From NCBI RefSeq assembly GCF_001884135.1, contig NZ_MAOC01000007.1, positions 186,001 through 250,000 of the forward strand: a DNA stretch of 64,000 bases, given 5' to 3'. The stretch comes from Bacillus nitratireducens. Its GTDB lineage: Bacteria; Bacillota; Bacilli; Bacillales; Bacillaceae_G. Below are positions 56,069 through 64,000 of the stretch, piece after piece; position 1 is the stretch's first letter, and each line of letters opens with the position of its first letter. Under the pieces are notes generated by a model, which worked only from the letters and a program-made list of their open reading frames with translations, searched no databases and was not told where the DNA came from. The translations under genes were made by a program, and so were the position numbers.

Positions 56069-56155
56069 AAGTTCTTCCTCCGGTTTCTCCTCTCCCTTTG
56101 CCTTCTTACTAGTTCATACTAGTATAAGAAGGGCCCTGCATTGCAGGGTTTTTTT
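56013..56155 (+). ncRNA. Candidate structured RNA or leader with intrinsic terminator
   Basis: Four hairpins in a row: AACAACATC/GATGTTGTT (56013-56036); a 16-bp bulged stem AACC-GGAG-AAGA-CTTA with TAAG-TCTT-CTCC-GGTT (56040-56085); CCTTCTT-ACTAGT/ACTAGT-AAGAAGG (56101-56132); and CCCTGC ATT GCAGGG followed by seven T (56134-56155), an intrinsic terminator on plus. It is either an independent small RNA or an attenuator for the gene at 56217. No riboswitch class recognised. Confidence 0.4.
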
Positions 56156-56216
56156 CTTTGTCTACTTTTCATTTAAAAAGTGAGATGGTACAGTAAAAGA
56201 AAGAGGAGGCAAAAAT

Positions 56217-56606
56217 ATGATTCAACGCTTTATAGAACTCGGAGAAGGCTACTCTGATTTATATGAATTACTCGAAATTGCCAAAGCAAACAAAGAACGT
56301 ATAACACACATGTTACAATTTGAAACTGTAAAAAACGAAAAAAAAGTGTGTTCACTTGTTGTAATACTAAAACCTACAACTACTGGTGATTTTCAGCCAT
56401 TATACATATGTCGTGAAGGCATTCCTGTACTTGAAAATAAAAAAAGCAAACGTGTTATTTTATTTGAAGAAACGGCGGAACAAATAGGGAAAAAAGTTAC
56501 TACCTTTACTGTAAAACCGTCGACAACTTTCCCTGAAAAAGAACTATTTTTCAATCATCTAATTGGTATTTTACGAATGAACAATTTCATTCCTCCAATG
56601 AAATAA
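56217..56606 (+). CDS. Conserved Bacillaceae protein of unknown function
   Basis: 129 residues, soluble, no signal peptide. MIQRFIELGEGYSDLYELLE and IAKANKERITH start a helical region, followed by a beta-rich part (KKVCSLVVILKPTTTGDFQPL) and a C-terminal helix. Similar proteins in Bacillus are sometimes labelled methylthioribose kinase, which its size rules out. AAAGAGGAGGC before ATG 56217. No homologue of known function recalled. The upstream hairpin series may regulate it. Confidence 0.75.
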   Translation: MIQRFIELGEGYSDLYELLEIAKANKERITHMLQFETVKNEKKVCSLVVILKPTTTGDFQPLYICREGIPVLENKKSKRVILFEETAEQIGKKVTTFTVKPSTTFPEKELFFNHLIGILRMNNFIPPMK

Positions 56607-56621
56607 CATGTTATTTAAAAT

Positions 56622-56659
56622 AAAAAAATCCCCCACTAAATTTAGCAGGGGATTTTTTT
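56622..56659. terminator. Bidirectional terminator before ylbG
   Basis: AAATCCCC/GGGGATTT stem capped by a CTAAATTTAG palindrome, T-runs on both strands, between convergent stops. Confidence 0.87.
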
Positions 56660-56660
56660 A

Positions 56661-56927
56661 TTAGCTATAATCGTATTCCTTCGCCCGATCAGGACGTGAA
56701 TTTTCGAATTCCGTTTTTAAAAATGGGCGATACGACTGTTCTACTTTTTTTACAAAAGGAAGTTTATTCAATTTTTGCATCATATGCTCAATTTGTTCCA
56801 TATCACAATATACAACCGCATATTTCAATCGTTTTGATATGTAATGAATGTTACCATATTTCCTTAAAATCTTGGCATGTTTCAATGAATGTAAATAAAC
56901 AATCATACTTTGTCGTTGCCCGAACAT
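56661..56927 (-). CDS. ylbG: YlbG, UPF0298/DUF2129 protein
   Basis: 88 residues from ATG 56927, with GGAG six bases upstream; four extra upstream codons rejected. A compact alpha-beta protein ([31 protein letters not shown]). The family is restricted to Bacilli and its function is unknown. It stands next to ylbF as in B. subtilis. Confidence 0.9.
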   Translation of the reverse strand: MFGQRQSMIVYLHSLKHAKILRKYGNIHYISKRLKYAVVYCDMEQIEHMMQKLNKLPFVKKVEQSYRPFLKTEFENSRPDRAKEYDYS

Positions 56928-57040
56928 AATCTTCTCCATCTTCTCCTTTTAAAAACTTATATTCTTATCTTTTATGAAAACCAATCAGAAATTTATGATA
57001 TTAAAGGACAAACTCTGTATACGTTTTCTTCCATATTCTA

Positions 57041-57067
57041 AAAAACGGGGTAAATTACCCCGTTTTT
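57041..57067 (-). terminator. Terminator inside the 3' end of ylbF
   Basis: AAAAACGGGG TAAATTA CCCCGTTTTT; on minus the left arm encodes the last codons and stop of ylbF and a six-U run follows. Confidence 0.87.
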
Positions 57068-57507
57068 TTACAACCACAACCGCCCCCGGTACCACAACCA
57101 CCGCCACAGCCACCCGCATCAAAAAACGGATTTCCTGTTGGAACTTTAATGGAAGAGGATACCTCCGAACCGATTGCTACACTAACTTCATCTAATAACT
57201 TTTGTAAAGCAGTTTCTGCTTTTTTAAAGGCTGCAATTTTATCATGCAAATCTACAGAACGCTTTAATTCCCTCATTTTCGTTGAAACGAAAGTGTAGTC
57301 AGGATGATATTTACCAAAGCGTTGCACTTCTTCATATCGCTCTTTCATCGCTGTAAACTGTTGAATTAGCGTCTGGACATCTATATCTTCTTGTATATCC
57401 TTATAACACTTACGATAATCTTCTGCTATATCTGAACAAATGATTGATTTTGCAAGCTGCTCTGCCTTATCTAAAATCAGTACGCTTTCCAGCGTCGCTA
57501 CAATCAT
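57055..57507 (-). CDS. ylbF: YlbF (RicF), Y-complex RNA-processing factor
   Basis: 150 residues from ATG 57507 after CGGAGGTG. Helical Com_YlbF domain (about 5-120) and a Cys-rich tail (DAGGCGGGCGTGGGCGC). In B. subtilis YlbF forms the Y-complex with YmcA and YaaT, binds [4Fe-4S] clusters through such a tail, and directs RNase Y maturation of polycistronic mRNA. It is needed for competence, sporulation and biofilms. Confidence 0.92.
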   Translation of the reverse strand: MIVATLESVLILDKAEQLAKSIICSDIAEDYRKCYKDIQEDIDVQTLIQQFTAMKERYEEVQRFGKYHPDYTFVSTKMRELKRSVDLHDKIAAFKKAETALQKLLDEVSVAIGSEVSSSIKVPTGNPFFDAGGCGGGCGTGGGCGCKKTG

Positions 57508-57623
57508 GAGAGACACCTCCGAGTATTCATCATAACACATTTGGGACAGAACTACTAATTGAAGTCTCTCACCTAAAAGAAAGATATGCTTCTAACTTCT
57601 TTTCATATAATCCTCTTATACTC

Positions 57624-58196
57624 CTATACGCTAATATGCTCCGCAACATTGTATTTAAGAACATCCCATTTCCCACTATTTTCTTTTACATAGCTAATAC
57701 ATGCGTTTTTTAACGGCGTTTTAAATGTAATTTCCTCTGGTGTAATCGCATGTAAAATTGCTTTTATTGCATGTGAATGCGCAACAATGATAATACGCTT
57801 ATCTCCATGGGTTGCTGCAACCTCTTGTAAAGCGGTAAAACAGCGTTCTACAATCTCTTCGTCCCGCTCCATACCTTTTACATTACCTTCTGCAATTAAC
57901 TCTCTAACTGTCGCAACTGGTTTCCCAGAAGCTTCTCCAAAATTACGTTCCATAAATCGCTCATCTAATAAAATAGATTGCAACCCAATAGCCTCAGCAA
58001 TTTCCCTAGCTGTTTCTTGAGCTCTAATTAAAGGGCTACTGATAATAATATCCCACGATTCTGCTTGCAAGGCAGCTGCACTTTGACTCGCTTGCTTTTT
58101 CCCAACTTCGTTAAGCGGAATATCTTCGCGCCCTTGAATAATCTCTTGAAAATTCCAATCAGTTTGTCCATGTCGTACTAAACAAATTTCCGTCAT
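57624..58196 (-). CDS. Histidine phosphatase (phosphoglycerate-mutase-like)
   Basis: 190 residues. LVRHGQTDWN near 6-15 contains the catalytic His, SSPLIRAQETA near 53-63, and a second His in IVAHSHAIKAIL near 138-149. Cofactor-independent small PGM-like phosphatases act on varied phosphate esters; the true substrate is unknown and glycolytic mutase activity is unlikely. Inserted between ylbF and ylbE relative to the B. subtilis order I recall. Confidence 0.88.
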   Translation of the reverse strand: MTEICLVRHGQTDWNFQEIIQGREDIPLNEVGKKQASQSAAALQAESWDIIISSPLIRAQETAREIAEAIGLQSILLDERFMERNFGEASGKPVATVRELIAEGNVKGMERDEEIVERCFTALQEVAATHGDKRIIIVAHSHAIKAILHAITPEEITFKTPLKNACISYVKENSGKWDVLKYNVAEHISV

Positions 58197-58273
58197 GCTG
58201 CAACTCCTTTTTAAATAATCCGATTCTATTGTAACAAAAGTTTTGCATGACGGACATAGTTTTCACCTTCCAA

Positions 58274-58519
58274 TTACGTCGTATTTTGCTGCTTCATATA
58301 CTGAAACATATCAATCATAATTGAAGCCACCGCTAATTGATTTTGAAATTTTTCCACTTTATCCGGTATTGTTTTTTTGAAATGCTGCATAGCAGCTAAC
58401 TCAAAGGCTTCTTTTTCTTCTGGATTACGCGTTAATTTCCGATACCAGTACGGCTGTTCCCGGATATAACGAGTTAAATCCTCATCAGCTTTTATAGACT
58501 CCATAAGATCTGCTCTCAT
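58274..58519 (-). CDS. ylbE: YlbE-like protein
   Basis: 81 residues, helical, matches the YlbE family (YIREQPYWYRKLTRNPEE near 18-35). Found in spore-forming Bacilli; function unknown. ATG 58519 has GGGGG seven bases upstream. It lies 11 bases after ylbD, so the two are one unit. Confidence 0.88.
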   Translation of the reverse strand: MRADLMESIKADEDLTRYIREQPYWYRKLTRNPEEKEAFELAAMQHFKKTIPDKVEKFQNQLAVASIMIDMFQYMKQQNTT

Positions 58520-58530
58520 CCTCTTTCCCC

Positions 58531-58998
58531 CTAATCCTTTTGAAAGAAAAATGGATTATTTTCAGAAGTACTTTGTTCTTCTTGCGCGCGGTTTCCTTGA
58601 AATTGTTGTATAACTTGTTGCACACTACCAATCGCACTCGTTACATTTGCTAAATGTTGTTGCATTTGTTCTACGTCTAGCTTCTTAAAAAAAGAAAGCA
58701 TTTGTCCCATCACATCAGCAGTTTTTTCTTCTTCAGTTTTTTCTTCTTCAGTTTTTTCTTCTTCAGTTCTATCTTCTTTTTTCTCTTTATTTTTTTTCAC
58801 TGAAGAAAAAGCAGGTGCTCCATCAGGTCTATAGGCTGCCCATATTCGATCCTCTTCACCGAGTAAGTACCATTCTTCATAAAATTGCTGCCAAGTTTTT
58901 TGGCCACCTCTAACCTCATGAACCATTTTAGGGTGATGGTTTACAAATTCTTTAAACTGCTGAACCGATGGATGCAACGGCCCTTTTGTTGTCGGCAT
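58531..58998 (-). CDS. ylbD: YlbD, putative spore coat protein
   Basis: 155 residues from ATG 58998 behind GAGGTGAGG. The conserved N-terminal part (HPSVQQFKEFVNHHPKM, WQQFYEEWYLLGEEDRIW, about 8-57) is followed by a highly charged Lys/Glu segment with tandem TEEEK units (about 76-92) and a helical Gln-rich end. YlbD is found in the spore coat in B. subtilis by recollection. Cotranscribed with ylbE. Confidence 0.88.
   Translation of the reverse strand: MPTTKGPLHPSVQQFKEFVNHHPKMVHEVRGGQKTWQQFYEEWYLLGEEDRIWAAYRPDGAPAFSSVKKNKEKKEDRTEEEKTEEEKTEEEKTADVMGQMLSFFKKLDVEQMQQHLANVTSAIGSVQQVIQQFQGNRAQEEQSTSENNPFFFQKD
58719..58778. repeat. 15-bp tandem repeat within ylbD
   Basis: Three exact units of CAGTTTTTTCTTCTT (58719-58763) and a fourth degenerate unit. 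In frame they encode repeated TEEEK. The unit length of 15 keeps the frame when copies are gained or lost. Confidence 0.9.
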
Positions 58999-59039
58999 AA
59001 TCCTCACCTCTTCTTGTATATCTACTATATTGTAAGAAA

Positions 59040-59085
59040 AAAAAGGCGCATGGTTCGCCCATTTTTAGACGATTCATGCACCTTT
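59040..59085 (-). terminator. Terminator of ylbC
   Basis: AAAGGTGCATG/CATGCGCCTTT stem (one mismatch) with a long loop and eight U on minus, starting right after the ylbC stop. Confidence 0.75.
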
Positions 59086-60120
59086 TTATTTTCGAATAAA
59101 GTTTTGAGTATAAAACTTATCGTATACCCCAACACCTAATCCAGTGAATTGCTCATTTAATAAATTTTTTCTGTGACCTTCACTATTTAACCAGCCTTGT
59201 ACCGCTGCGATTCCATCACTATGTTGCGCCGCTATATTCTCACCAGCAAGTTGAAAAGCTACTTGACCACGTTGCAGACGATCTCCTAACGTACCAAAAG
59301 TAGGCGAGTCATGGGAAAAATAATTATTATCCTTCATATCTTTACTATGGCCAAATGCAACGTCTGCCGTTTGTTGATCCCATGTTAACAACGGTAATTC
59401 ATGACGACCTCGAATAATATTTGTTAAGTCTAGAATTTGCTGCATATTTCCATTTTCTACTTGCTTCATTTTTTCTGGAGTCAATGGTTGTTCCGCTATT
59501 AATTCTCCTGAATAAACAAGCTGATACGGTCTTTGGCGTAATAACGTTTCATCATCCATATAACGAACACCAACAAGCTCATGTGTAAAATGATCAAAGT
59601 ATAATTGTGCCCATCCATCTTCTACAGGTATTAGTGGTTGTTCCATTACTTCCGTATCAGATAACTCAAATTGATAATTATTTTTCCCTCTTTTTAATGA
59701 AATCTCATGTGAAATCGGATTCTTTTTATATACTTCTTCATACTTTTCATTTATATAATAAGGCGTCACCTTAACTTGTTCACCAGCAACATACGCCGTT
59801 ACAATTTTACGTTCAGCAACTCCAAATTGAACATACTGAGTTAAATCTTGATTATACACCCACCATTCATATCCATAGGCAGACGGCTCTATTCGAGATG
59901 GTTCGCCCCACTTTGCTAATAAATTCTCAGAGTCCCCACCAATCATATTTAAAACAGTGTCTGAGGTTTCTTCATTTATTTGCTTTTTCTTTTTCACAAT
60001 TTTATTTTCTTGCTTAGAGTGAGATGGGGTTAATATATATTGCGAAACGAGTAATTTCCCGTATAAATCCACAGCTAAAATTAAAAATGTAATGATTACG
60101 ATACGTAATACTTTTTTCAA
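59086..60120 (-). CDS. ylbC: YlbC, CAP/SCP-domain membrane-anchored protein
   Basis: 344 residues from TTG 60120, which has AGGAGGTA eight bases before it. N-terminal membrane helix (about 5-24) and linker, a CAP-associated domain (about 55-195), then a C-terminal CAP domain (about 215-344) with GHSKDMKDNNYFSHDSP and GENIA, HRKNLLNEQFTGLGVGV. It should act outside the cell; CAP proteins lack one shared enzymatic role. Divergent from ylbA. Confidence 0.9.
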   Translation of the reverse strand: MKKVLRIVIITFLILAVDLYGKLLVSQYILTPSHSKQENKIVKKKKQINEETSDTVLNMIGGDSENLLAKWGEPSRIEPSAYGYEWWVYNQDLTQYVQFGVAERKIVTAYVAGEQVKVTPYYINEKYEEVYKKNPISHEISLKRGKNNYQFELSDTEVMEQPLIPVEDGWAQLYFDHFTHELVGVRYMDDETLLRQRPYQLVYSGELIAEQPLTPEKMKQVENGNMQQILDLTNIIRGRHELPLLTWDQQTADVAFGHSKDMKDNNYFSHDSPTFGTLGDRLQRGQVAFQLAGENIAAQHSDGIAAVQGWLNSEGHRKNLLNEQFTGLGVGVYDKFYTQNFIRK

Positions 60121-60266
60121 ACGATATACCTCCTGAACAAAACATAAAATTGAGATATACACAAATCCTTTTCTTTCCTTTTTGTGTGTACCGTACTCTT
60201 TTCACTATATCATATTTTCACGAAAAAAGTCTGGATTATCCCTTTTCTCTCAATATGAATTGCACT

Positions 60267-60314
60267 TTCTTATTATTCATACTATTATAAAAATAATAGT
60301 ATGAATAATAAGAA
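60267..60314. repeat. Perfect 22-bp palindrome abutting the ylbA ribosome binding site
   Basis: Arms at 60267-60288 and 60293-60314 with an AAAA centre. The right arm ends exactly where GGAGGT (60315-60320) begins. AT-rich, no U-run. Confidence 0.95.
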
Positions 60315-60325
60315 GGAGGTATTTT

Positions 60326-60691
60326 ATGCAATTTACAAATACAAAGTTTAATGATGCAGTCGTAGATTTAACTCTTTTAACTGAAATCATGGAAAACAAC
60401 CATTTTGTACTCGCTGGACAATGGGATTATGAACGCATTACATACGATTATAAATTTGAAATATTAACGGATATTTATTATTTACGTGTACAAGGTTTTG
60501 CTGTTGAAGGTGACATCGGCGGTAGACACGCTCAAGTAAAACTATTACCTCCCTTATTAGGAAAACATTATTATCCTCATGGCGTTGAATATGGTGATGA
60601 TGAGATTTTCCCAACGAATGTACTTCAAAAAAGCGAACAACTCCTACAAAATATTGAAAAAGAATTGAAAGAATTTCAAATTATAGAATAA
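60326..60691 (+). CDS. ylbA: YlbA, YugN-like family protein
   Basis: 121 residues, soluble alpha-beta protein (MQFTNTKFNDAVVDLTLL, GQWDYERITYDYKFEI, RVQGFAVEGDIGGRHAQVKL). It matches the YugN-like family, structure known but function unknown. AAGGAGGT six bases before ATG 60326. Position beside ctaG equals B. subtilis ylbA. Its expression may be shaped by the palindrome touching the ribosome binding site. Confidence 0.88.
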   Translation: MQFTNTKFNDAVVDLTLLTEIMENNHFVLAGQWDYERITYDYKFEILTDIYYLRVQGFAVEGDIGGRHAQVKLLPPLLGKHYYPHGVEYGDDEIFPTNVLQKSEQLLQNIEKELKEFQIIE

Positions 60692-60694
60692 CAA

Positions 60695-60727
60695 AAAACG
60701 AGAGCATCAATAAGATGCTCTCGTTTT
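60695..60727. terminator. Bidirectional terminator, ylbA / ctaG
   Basis: Perfect 14-bp stem AAAACGAGAGCATC/GATGCTCTCGTTTT, loop AATAA; its last base overlaps the ctaG stop. Confidence 0.9.
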
Positions 60728-61632
60728 TATTTTGTCTGCAAATAAGGGGGTAACTCTTGCAACTGCTCTTTATCCTTTTCACGCTCTCTACGTGCCCATT
60801 TAAAGAACACATAGCCGATAATCGTACCGTACACTATTTCCTGGACAATTTTCATAATGATACCGCCTGTTTGCTGGTCTTGTACGACTGGCATCCAATG
60901 TAAAAATTCTGGTCCGGTTATATTTAAATCTGATAAAGTACCCGCTGGTACACAAAGTTCCATCGCCTTCATCCAAGCGGCTGAATCCGTATATGTTGCA
61001 AATAATGGTGCAGTCGCAAAAATTATTAATGCACAAGCTGGTGTTAATAAAATACCATTAGCAAACATGTAACCAAGCTTCTTTATATCACTTAACGTTT
61101 GATATTCCGGCAACGGATTTAGCATCGGCCACCACATCATCATTGCTGCAAAAAACAATATAGCAAGGCAAATAGGATGCGCTATTTGACTTTGTTTTAC
61201 TGTATCAAAAACAACTGGCAAATGATAAAAGGAAAACAGACCGTTAAATACGAACAACGCAATAAGCGGCTTTGCAAAAACCTTCAGCACAATTTGAACG
61301 AACTTAAAAGAAGTAATATATTGATATAGCCATACAGGTATACCAAGCAGTAATAACGGTGGAACTGCAATATACATTATTGCCATTTCAAACATATGTG
61401 CGCTAAATATAATATGACCAATTAAATCAATAGGTCCTCCCTTTACAAAATACAAGAGGACAATCCCAGTCGTAAAATAAAAAATTTGCTTCTTACTTAC
61501 CTTCGTCGCATTTTCAAATCGCGTTCTATATGGTCCAATAATTAAAAAGTACCCAATAAGAATCGAAAGCATAAATAATAAAAAGATCGGACTCCATAGA
61601 GCTTGAAAACCAAATATCCACAAGTTACTCAT
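60727..61632 (-). CDS. ctaG: Cytochrome c oxidase assembly factor CtaG (caa3 type)
   Basis: 301 residues with about seven membrane helices, caa3_CtaG family (distinct from the Cox11-type CtaG). Conserved HMFEMAIMYIAVPPLLLLG near 83-101 and WWPMLNPLP near 171-179. Required for active caa3 oxidase, probably in copper-centre assembly. ATG 61632 follows AAGGTGGG. Last gene of the cta operon. Confidence 0.94.
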   Translation of the reverse strand: MSNLWIFGFQALWSPIFLLFMLSILIGYFLIIGPYRTRFENATKVSKKQIFYFTTGIVLLYFVKGGPIDLIGHIIFSAHMFEMAIMYIAVPPLLLLGIPVWLYQYITSFKFVQIVLKVFAKPLIALFVFNGLFSFYHLPVVFDTVKQSQIAHPICLAILFFAAMMMWWPMLNPLPEYQTLSDIKKLGYMFANGILLTPACALIIFATAPLFATYTDSAAWMKAMELCVPAGTLSDLNITGPEFLHWMPVVQDQQTGGIIMKIVQEIVYGTIIGYVFFKWARREREKDKEQLQELPPYLQTK

Positions 61633-61677
61633 TGTCACACCCACCTTCTTAAGGTTATCCTTTCACATAATGTGAAG

Positions 61678-61704
61678 AGGGAGCTGTGACAACACAAGCT
61701 CCCT
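61678..61704. other. Intercistronic hairpin, ctaF / ctaG
   Basis: AGGGAGCT/AGCTCCCT stem around an 11-base loop, just after the ctaF stop. There is no U-run on minus, so it is more likely a processing or stability element that lowers ctaG expression than a full terminator. Confidence 0.55.
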
Positions 61705-61717
61705 TATTTTTCACTTT

Positions 61718-62050
61718 TCAGATCCACACGATCGTCATAAAAGCTAAAATTGTAATTAATCCTATTAACAGACCAGAATAAAGAAAGAAACTTGCCGCTT
61801 CATGTCCTTTATGACTCATATGCATAAAATAATACAATTGAAAAATTACTTGTACCACTGCTAATAGTAAAATAAATGGTACAGAGAAAGTCGGACTAAA
61901 AGTTTTCGGAAATGCAACTGCCACAAATGCAACTAATGTTAAAAAAATCATTAATGCAAACGTAATAACTTGATGCTTCATCTCCTCCGCACTTTTTCTC
62001 TTCCGATAAACAAGATCAACTTTAGGATTATTCGTTTGCTTTACGGCCAT
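61718..62050 (-). CDS. ctaF: Cytochrome caa3 oxidase subunit IV
   Basis: 110 residues, three membrane helices (about 28-48, 56-76, 88-108), prokaryotic COX4 family (LYYFMHMSHKGHEA near 72-85). Small accessory subunit that stabilises the oxidase. Three bases after ctaE. Confidence 0.95.
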   Translation of the reverse strand: MAVKQTNNPKVDLVYRKRKSAEEMKHQVITFALMIFLTLVAFVAVAFPKTFSPTFSVPFILLLAVVQVIFQLYYFMHMSHKGHEAASFFLYSGLLIGLITILAFMTIVWI

Positions 62051-62053
62051 TGT

Positions 62054-62677
62054 TTATCCCACCATTCCCATTAAATATACTACAGTGAAAATAAACACCC
62101 AAACTACGTCAATAAAGTGCCAATAAATTGATGCAACATAAAACTTTGGTGCGTTGTATAAATTTAAGCCTCTCTTCGCATTTCTAAAGATTAATGTTAA
62201 AATCCAACATAATCCAAACAACACGTGGAGCCCGTGTGTACCAACAAGAGCATAGAATGCAGAACCAAATGCACTACTTCTCATAGTATGCTTAAATTCA
62301 TGCGTATAATGATAAAACTCATATATTTCAAACCCCAAAAATCCTAATCCCAGCAACACTGTTACAAGTAACCAAAGTTGCATTTTCTTAAAGTTGAAAT
62401 TTTTCATATGATACATTGCATATACACTCGTTAAACTACTTGTTAACAAAAGCATCGTCATGATGAAAACGAGTGGCATTTGAAACATCTCTTGAGATGT
62501 TGGTCCGCCATTTGTAGAGTTCTTTAATGCTAAATATGTGCCGAATAAGGAAGCGAACAACACCGTTTCGCCTCCAAGAAATAACCAAAAACCGACAAAC
62601 TTATTTTTTCCCTCAAGGGTTGCTTTTTCAGGCTCTGCTGGAAATGTTTCATTCGTTAATTTTTCATCTACATGCAT
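62054..62677 (-). CDS. ctaE: Cytochrome caa3 oxidase subunit III
   Basis: 207 residues, five membrane helices. GFWLFLGGETVLFASLFGTY near 29-48 with the conserved Glu and HGLHVLFGLCW near 150-160. It aids proton uptake and catalytic lifetime of subunit I. Its ATG overlaps the ctaD stop by one base (TAATG). Confidence 0.96.
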   Translation of the reverse strand: MHVDEKLTNETFPAEPEKATLEGKNKFVGFWLFLGGETVLFASLFGTYLALKNSTNGGPTSQEMFQMPLVFIMTMLLLTSSLTSVYAMYHMKNFNFKKMQLWLLVTVLLGLGFLGFEIYEFYHYTHEFKHTMRSSAFGSAFYALVGTHGLHVLFGLCWILTLIFRNAKRGLNLYNAPKFYVASIYWHFIDVVWVFIFTVVYLMGMVG

Positions 62678-64000
62678 TATGCCTTGCCCCCCTTATCCTC
62701 TAAATCTTCTTTATGAATATGATATCCATGATCATCGACTACTGAGCGAAGGAACATTGTACCAAATGTAATGATTAAACCAATAATTGCTACTAACAAC
62801 CAAAACTTATCTTTTCCACCCTGCATATACATCGCACCAAACGCGGCTATAAATAAACCTAAAGAAATGATAAACGGTGAAAACGAAGGGTTTGGCATAT
62901 GAATATCACCAACTGGTTCCGCAGCTGTCATCTCTTTATTACCTTCACGTTTTTCAATCCAAAACGGATCTAATCCGCGAACAAATGGTAATTGTTTGAA
63001 ATTATATTCCGGTGTAGGTGCTGGCATTGTCCACTCTAATGTACGTGCATCCCATGGGTCACGACCAGCCTTCTCTTTTGACACTGTTGTTTTAATTACA
63101 TTGAATAAAAGAACGATTGTGCCAAGAGCCATAAATACTGCTCCAATAGAACTAATCATATTCCCCATTTCTAATCCTTGTCCCTCTAGGTATGTGTAAT
63201 AACGACGTGGCATACCAATTAATCCAAGGAAATGCTGAATAAAGAACGTTAAATGGAAACCGATAAAGAATAACCAAAATGTTATCTTTCCTAGCGTTTC
63301 ATTTAATACCTTATTAAACATAAGCGGCCAATAATAATGTGCACCTGCAAGTAAACCAAATACAACACCGCCGACAATTACATAATGAAAATGTGCTACC
63401 ACAAAATAATTATCATGAAATTGATAATCAGCTGGTGCAGATGCAAGCATAACGCCTGTAACTCCACCCATAACGAATGATGGAATAAAAGCTACCGCCC
63501 ACATCATTGGTGTTGTAAACCTAATACTTCCACCCCACATTGTAAAGAGCCAGTTAAATATTTTAATACCTGTGGGAACTGCAATCGCCATTGTTGCAAC
63601 TGAGAAGATAGCGTTCGCAACAGGACCAAGACCAACTGTAAACATATGATGCGCCCATACCATAAATCCTAAAAATCCGATTAATACAGTCGCGAACACC
63701 ATCGATGAATAACCAAATAATCTTTTTTTCGAAAATGTGGCGAAGATTTCTGAGAATATTCCGAAAGCTGGGAGTATAAGAATGTATACTTCTGGGTGAC
63801 CGAAGATCCAGAATAAATGCTCCCATATAATTGTGTTCCCACCTAATGCCGGATTAAAGAAACTTGTGCCAAATAAGCGATCTAGCATTAAAAGACCTAA
63901 TCCTACAGTTAATGGAGGAAATGCGAATAATATAAGTGACGATGTTACAAATGTTGTCCATGTAAACATCGGCATGCGCATATAGGTCATTCCTGGCGCT
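62677..64000 (-). CDS. ctaD: Cytochrome caa3 oxidase subunit I, N-terminus outside window
   Basis: Partial: about 440 C-terminal residues, running off the right edge in frame (APGMTYMRMPMFTW at the border). Haem-copper catalytic core: WIFGHPEVYILILP (CuB His and cross-linked Tyr), WAHHMFTVGL (CuB His pair), VAHFHYVIVGG (haem a3 and haem a ligands). It reduces oxygen to water and pumps protons. The ATG 33 bases or so inside the window is internal, not the start. Confidence 0.97.
   Translation of the reverse strand, partial: APGMTYMRMPMFTWTTFVTSSLILFAFPPLTVGLGLLMLDRLFGTSFFNPALGGNTIIWEHLFWIFGHPEVYILILPAFGIFSEIFATFSKKRLFGYSSMVFATVLIGFLGFMVWAHHMFTVGLGPVANAIFSVATMAIAVPTGIKIFNWLFTMWGGSIRFTTPMMWAVAFIPSFVMGGVTGVMLASAPADYQFHDNYFVVAHFHYVIVGGVVFGLLAGAHYYWPLMFNKVLNETLGKITFWLFFIGFHLTFFIQHFLGLIGMPRRYYTYLEGQGLEMGNMISSIGAVFMALGTIVLLFNVIKTTVSKEKAGRDPWDARTLEWTMPAPTPEYNFKQLPFVRGLDPFWIEKREGNKEMTAAEPVGDIHMPNPSFSPFIISLGLFIAAFGAMYMQGGKDKFWLLVAIIGLIITFGTMFLRSVVDDHGYHIHKEDLEDKGGKA

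Overview
The window reads as chromosome of a Bacillus cereus group bacterium. It is AT-rich, Shine-Dalgarno sites are strong (AAGGAGG type) and several starts are TTG or GTG. The protein sequences agree, from memory, with B. cereus/anthracis/thuringiensis orthologues, and gene order follows the B. subtilis ctaD-to-pyrE segment. Species cannot be fixed from the sequence. Almost all conserved genes lie on the minus strand, so the map is best read from 64000 down to 4158.

Read that way it holds: cytochrome caa3 oxidase genes (ctaD partial, ctaE, ctaF, ctaG); the ylb block (ylbA, ylbC, ylbD, ylbE, a histidine phosphatase, ylbF, ylbG, rsmD, coaD, ylbJ, ylbK, ylbL, tmcAL, ylbN-rpmF, gerR, ylbP, panE); bshC; the division and cell-wall cluster (rsmH, ftsL, pbpB, spoVD, murE, mraY, murD, spoVE, murG, murB, divIB, ftsA, ftsZ); the sporulation sigma block (spoIIGA-sigE, sigG); ylmC-ylmD-ylmE-sepF-ylmG-ylmH-divIVA; ileS behind an isoleucine T-box; ylyA, lspA and rluD; and the pyrimidine operon pyrR-pyrP-pyrB-pyrC-carA-carB-pyrK-pyrD-pyrF-pyrE. 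The pyr operon has its promoter and three PyrR-type attenuators visible. mraZ, ylxW, ylxX, sbp and ylbB of the B. subtilis order are not present.

Bases 1 to about 4150 are an accessory, partly decayed stretch. It contains the end of a DinB-family gene, two tandem paralogous membrane proteins, an unrecognised membrane protein, a 30-residue cationic peptide, a WXG100/pre-toxin polymorphic toxin with its probable immunity gene, a truncated holin, the tail of another gene, a DUF2651-like membrane protein and a 17-codon HAD phosphatase stub. A direct repeat of about 110 bp (the end of the holin gene plus its terminator) brackets the toxin-immunity pair.

The observations most worth checking are these: tmcAL can only keep its nucleotide-binding motif by starting at AUA; a perfect 13-bp hairpin is wrapped around the spoVD start codon, with a SigE-like -10 in its left arm; a four-hairpin candidate RNA ending in a U-run lies between rsmD and the next plus-strand gene; a perfect 22-bp palindrome touches the ylbA ribosome binding site; the toxin cassette is bracketed by repeats; and mraZ is missing from the head of the division cluster. 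No tRNA, rRNA, CRISPR array, intact insertion sequence or prophage was seen.
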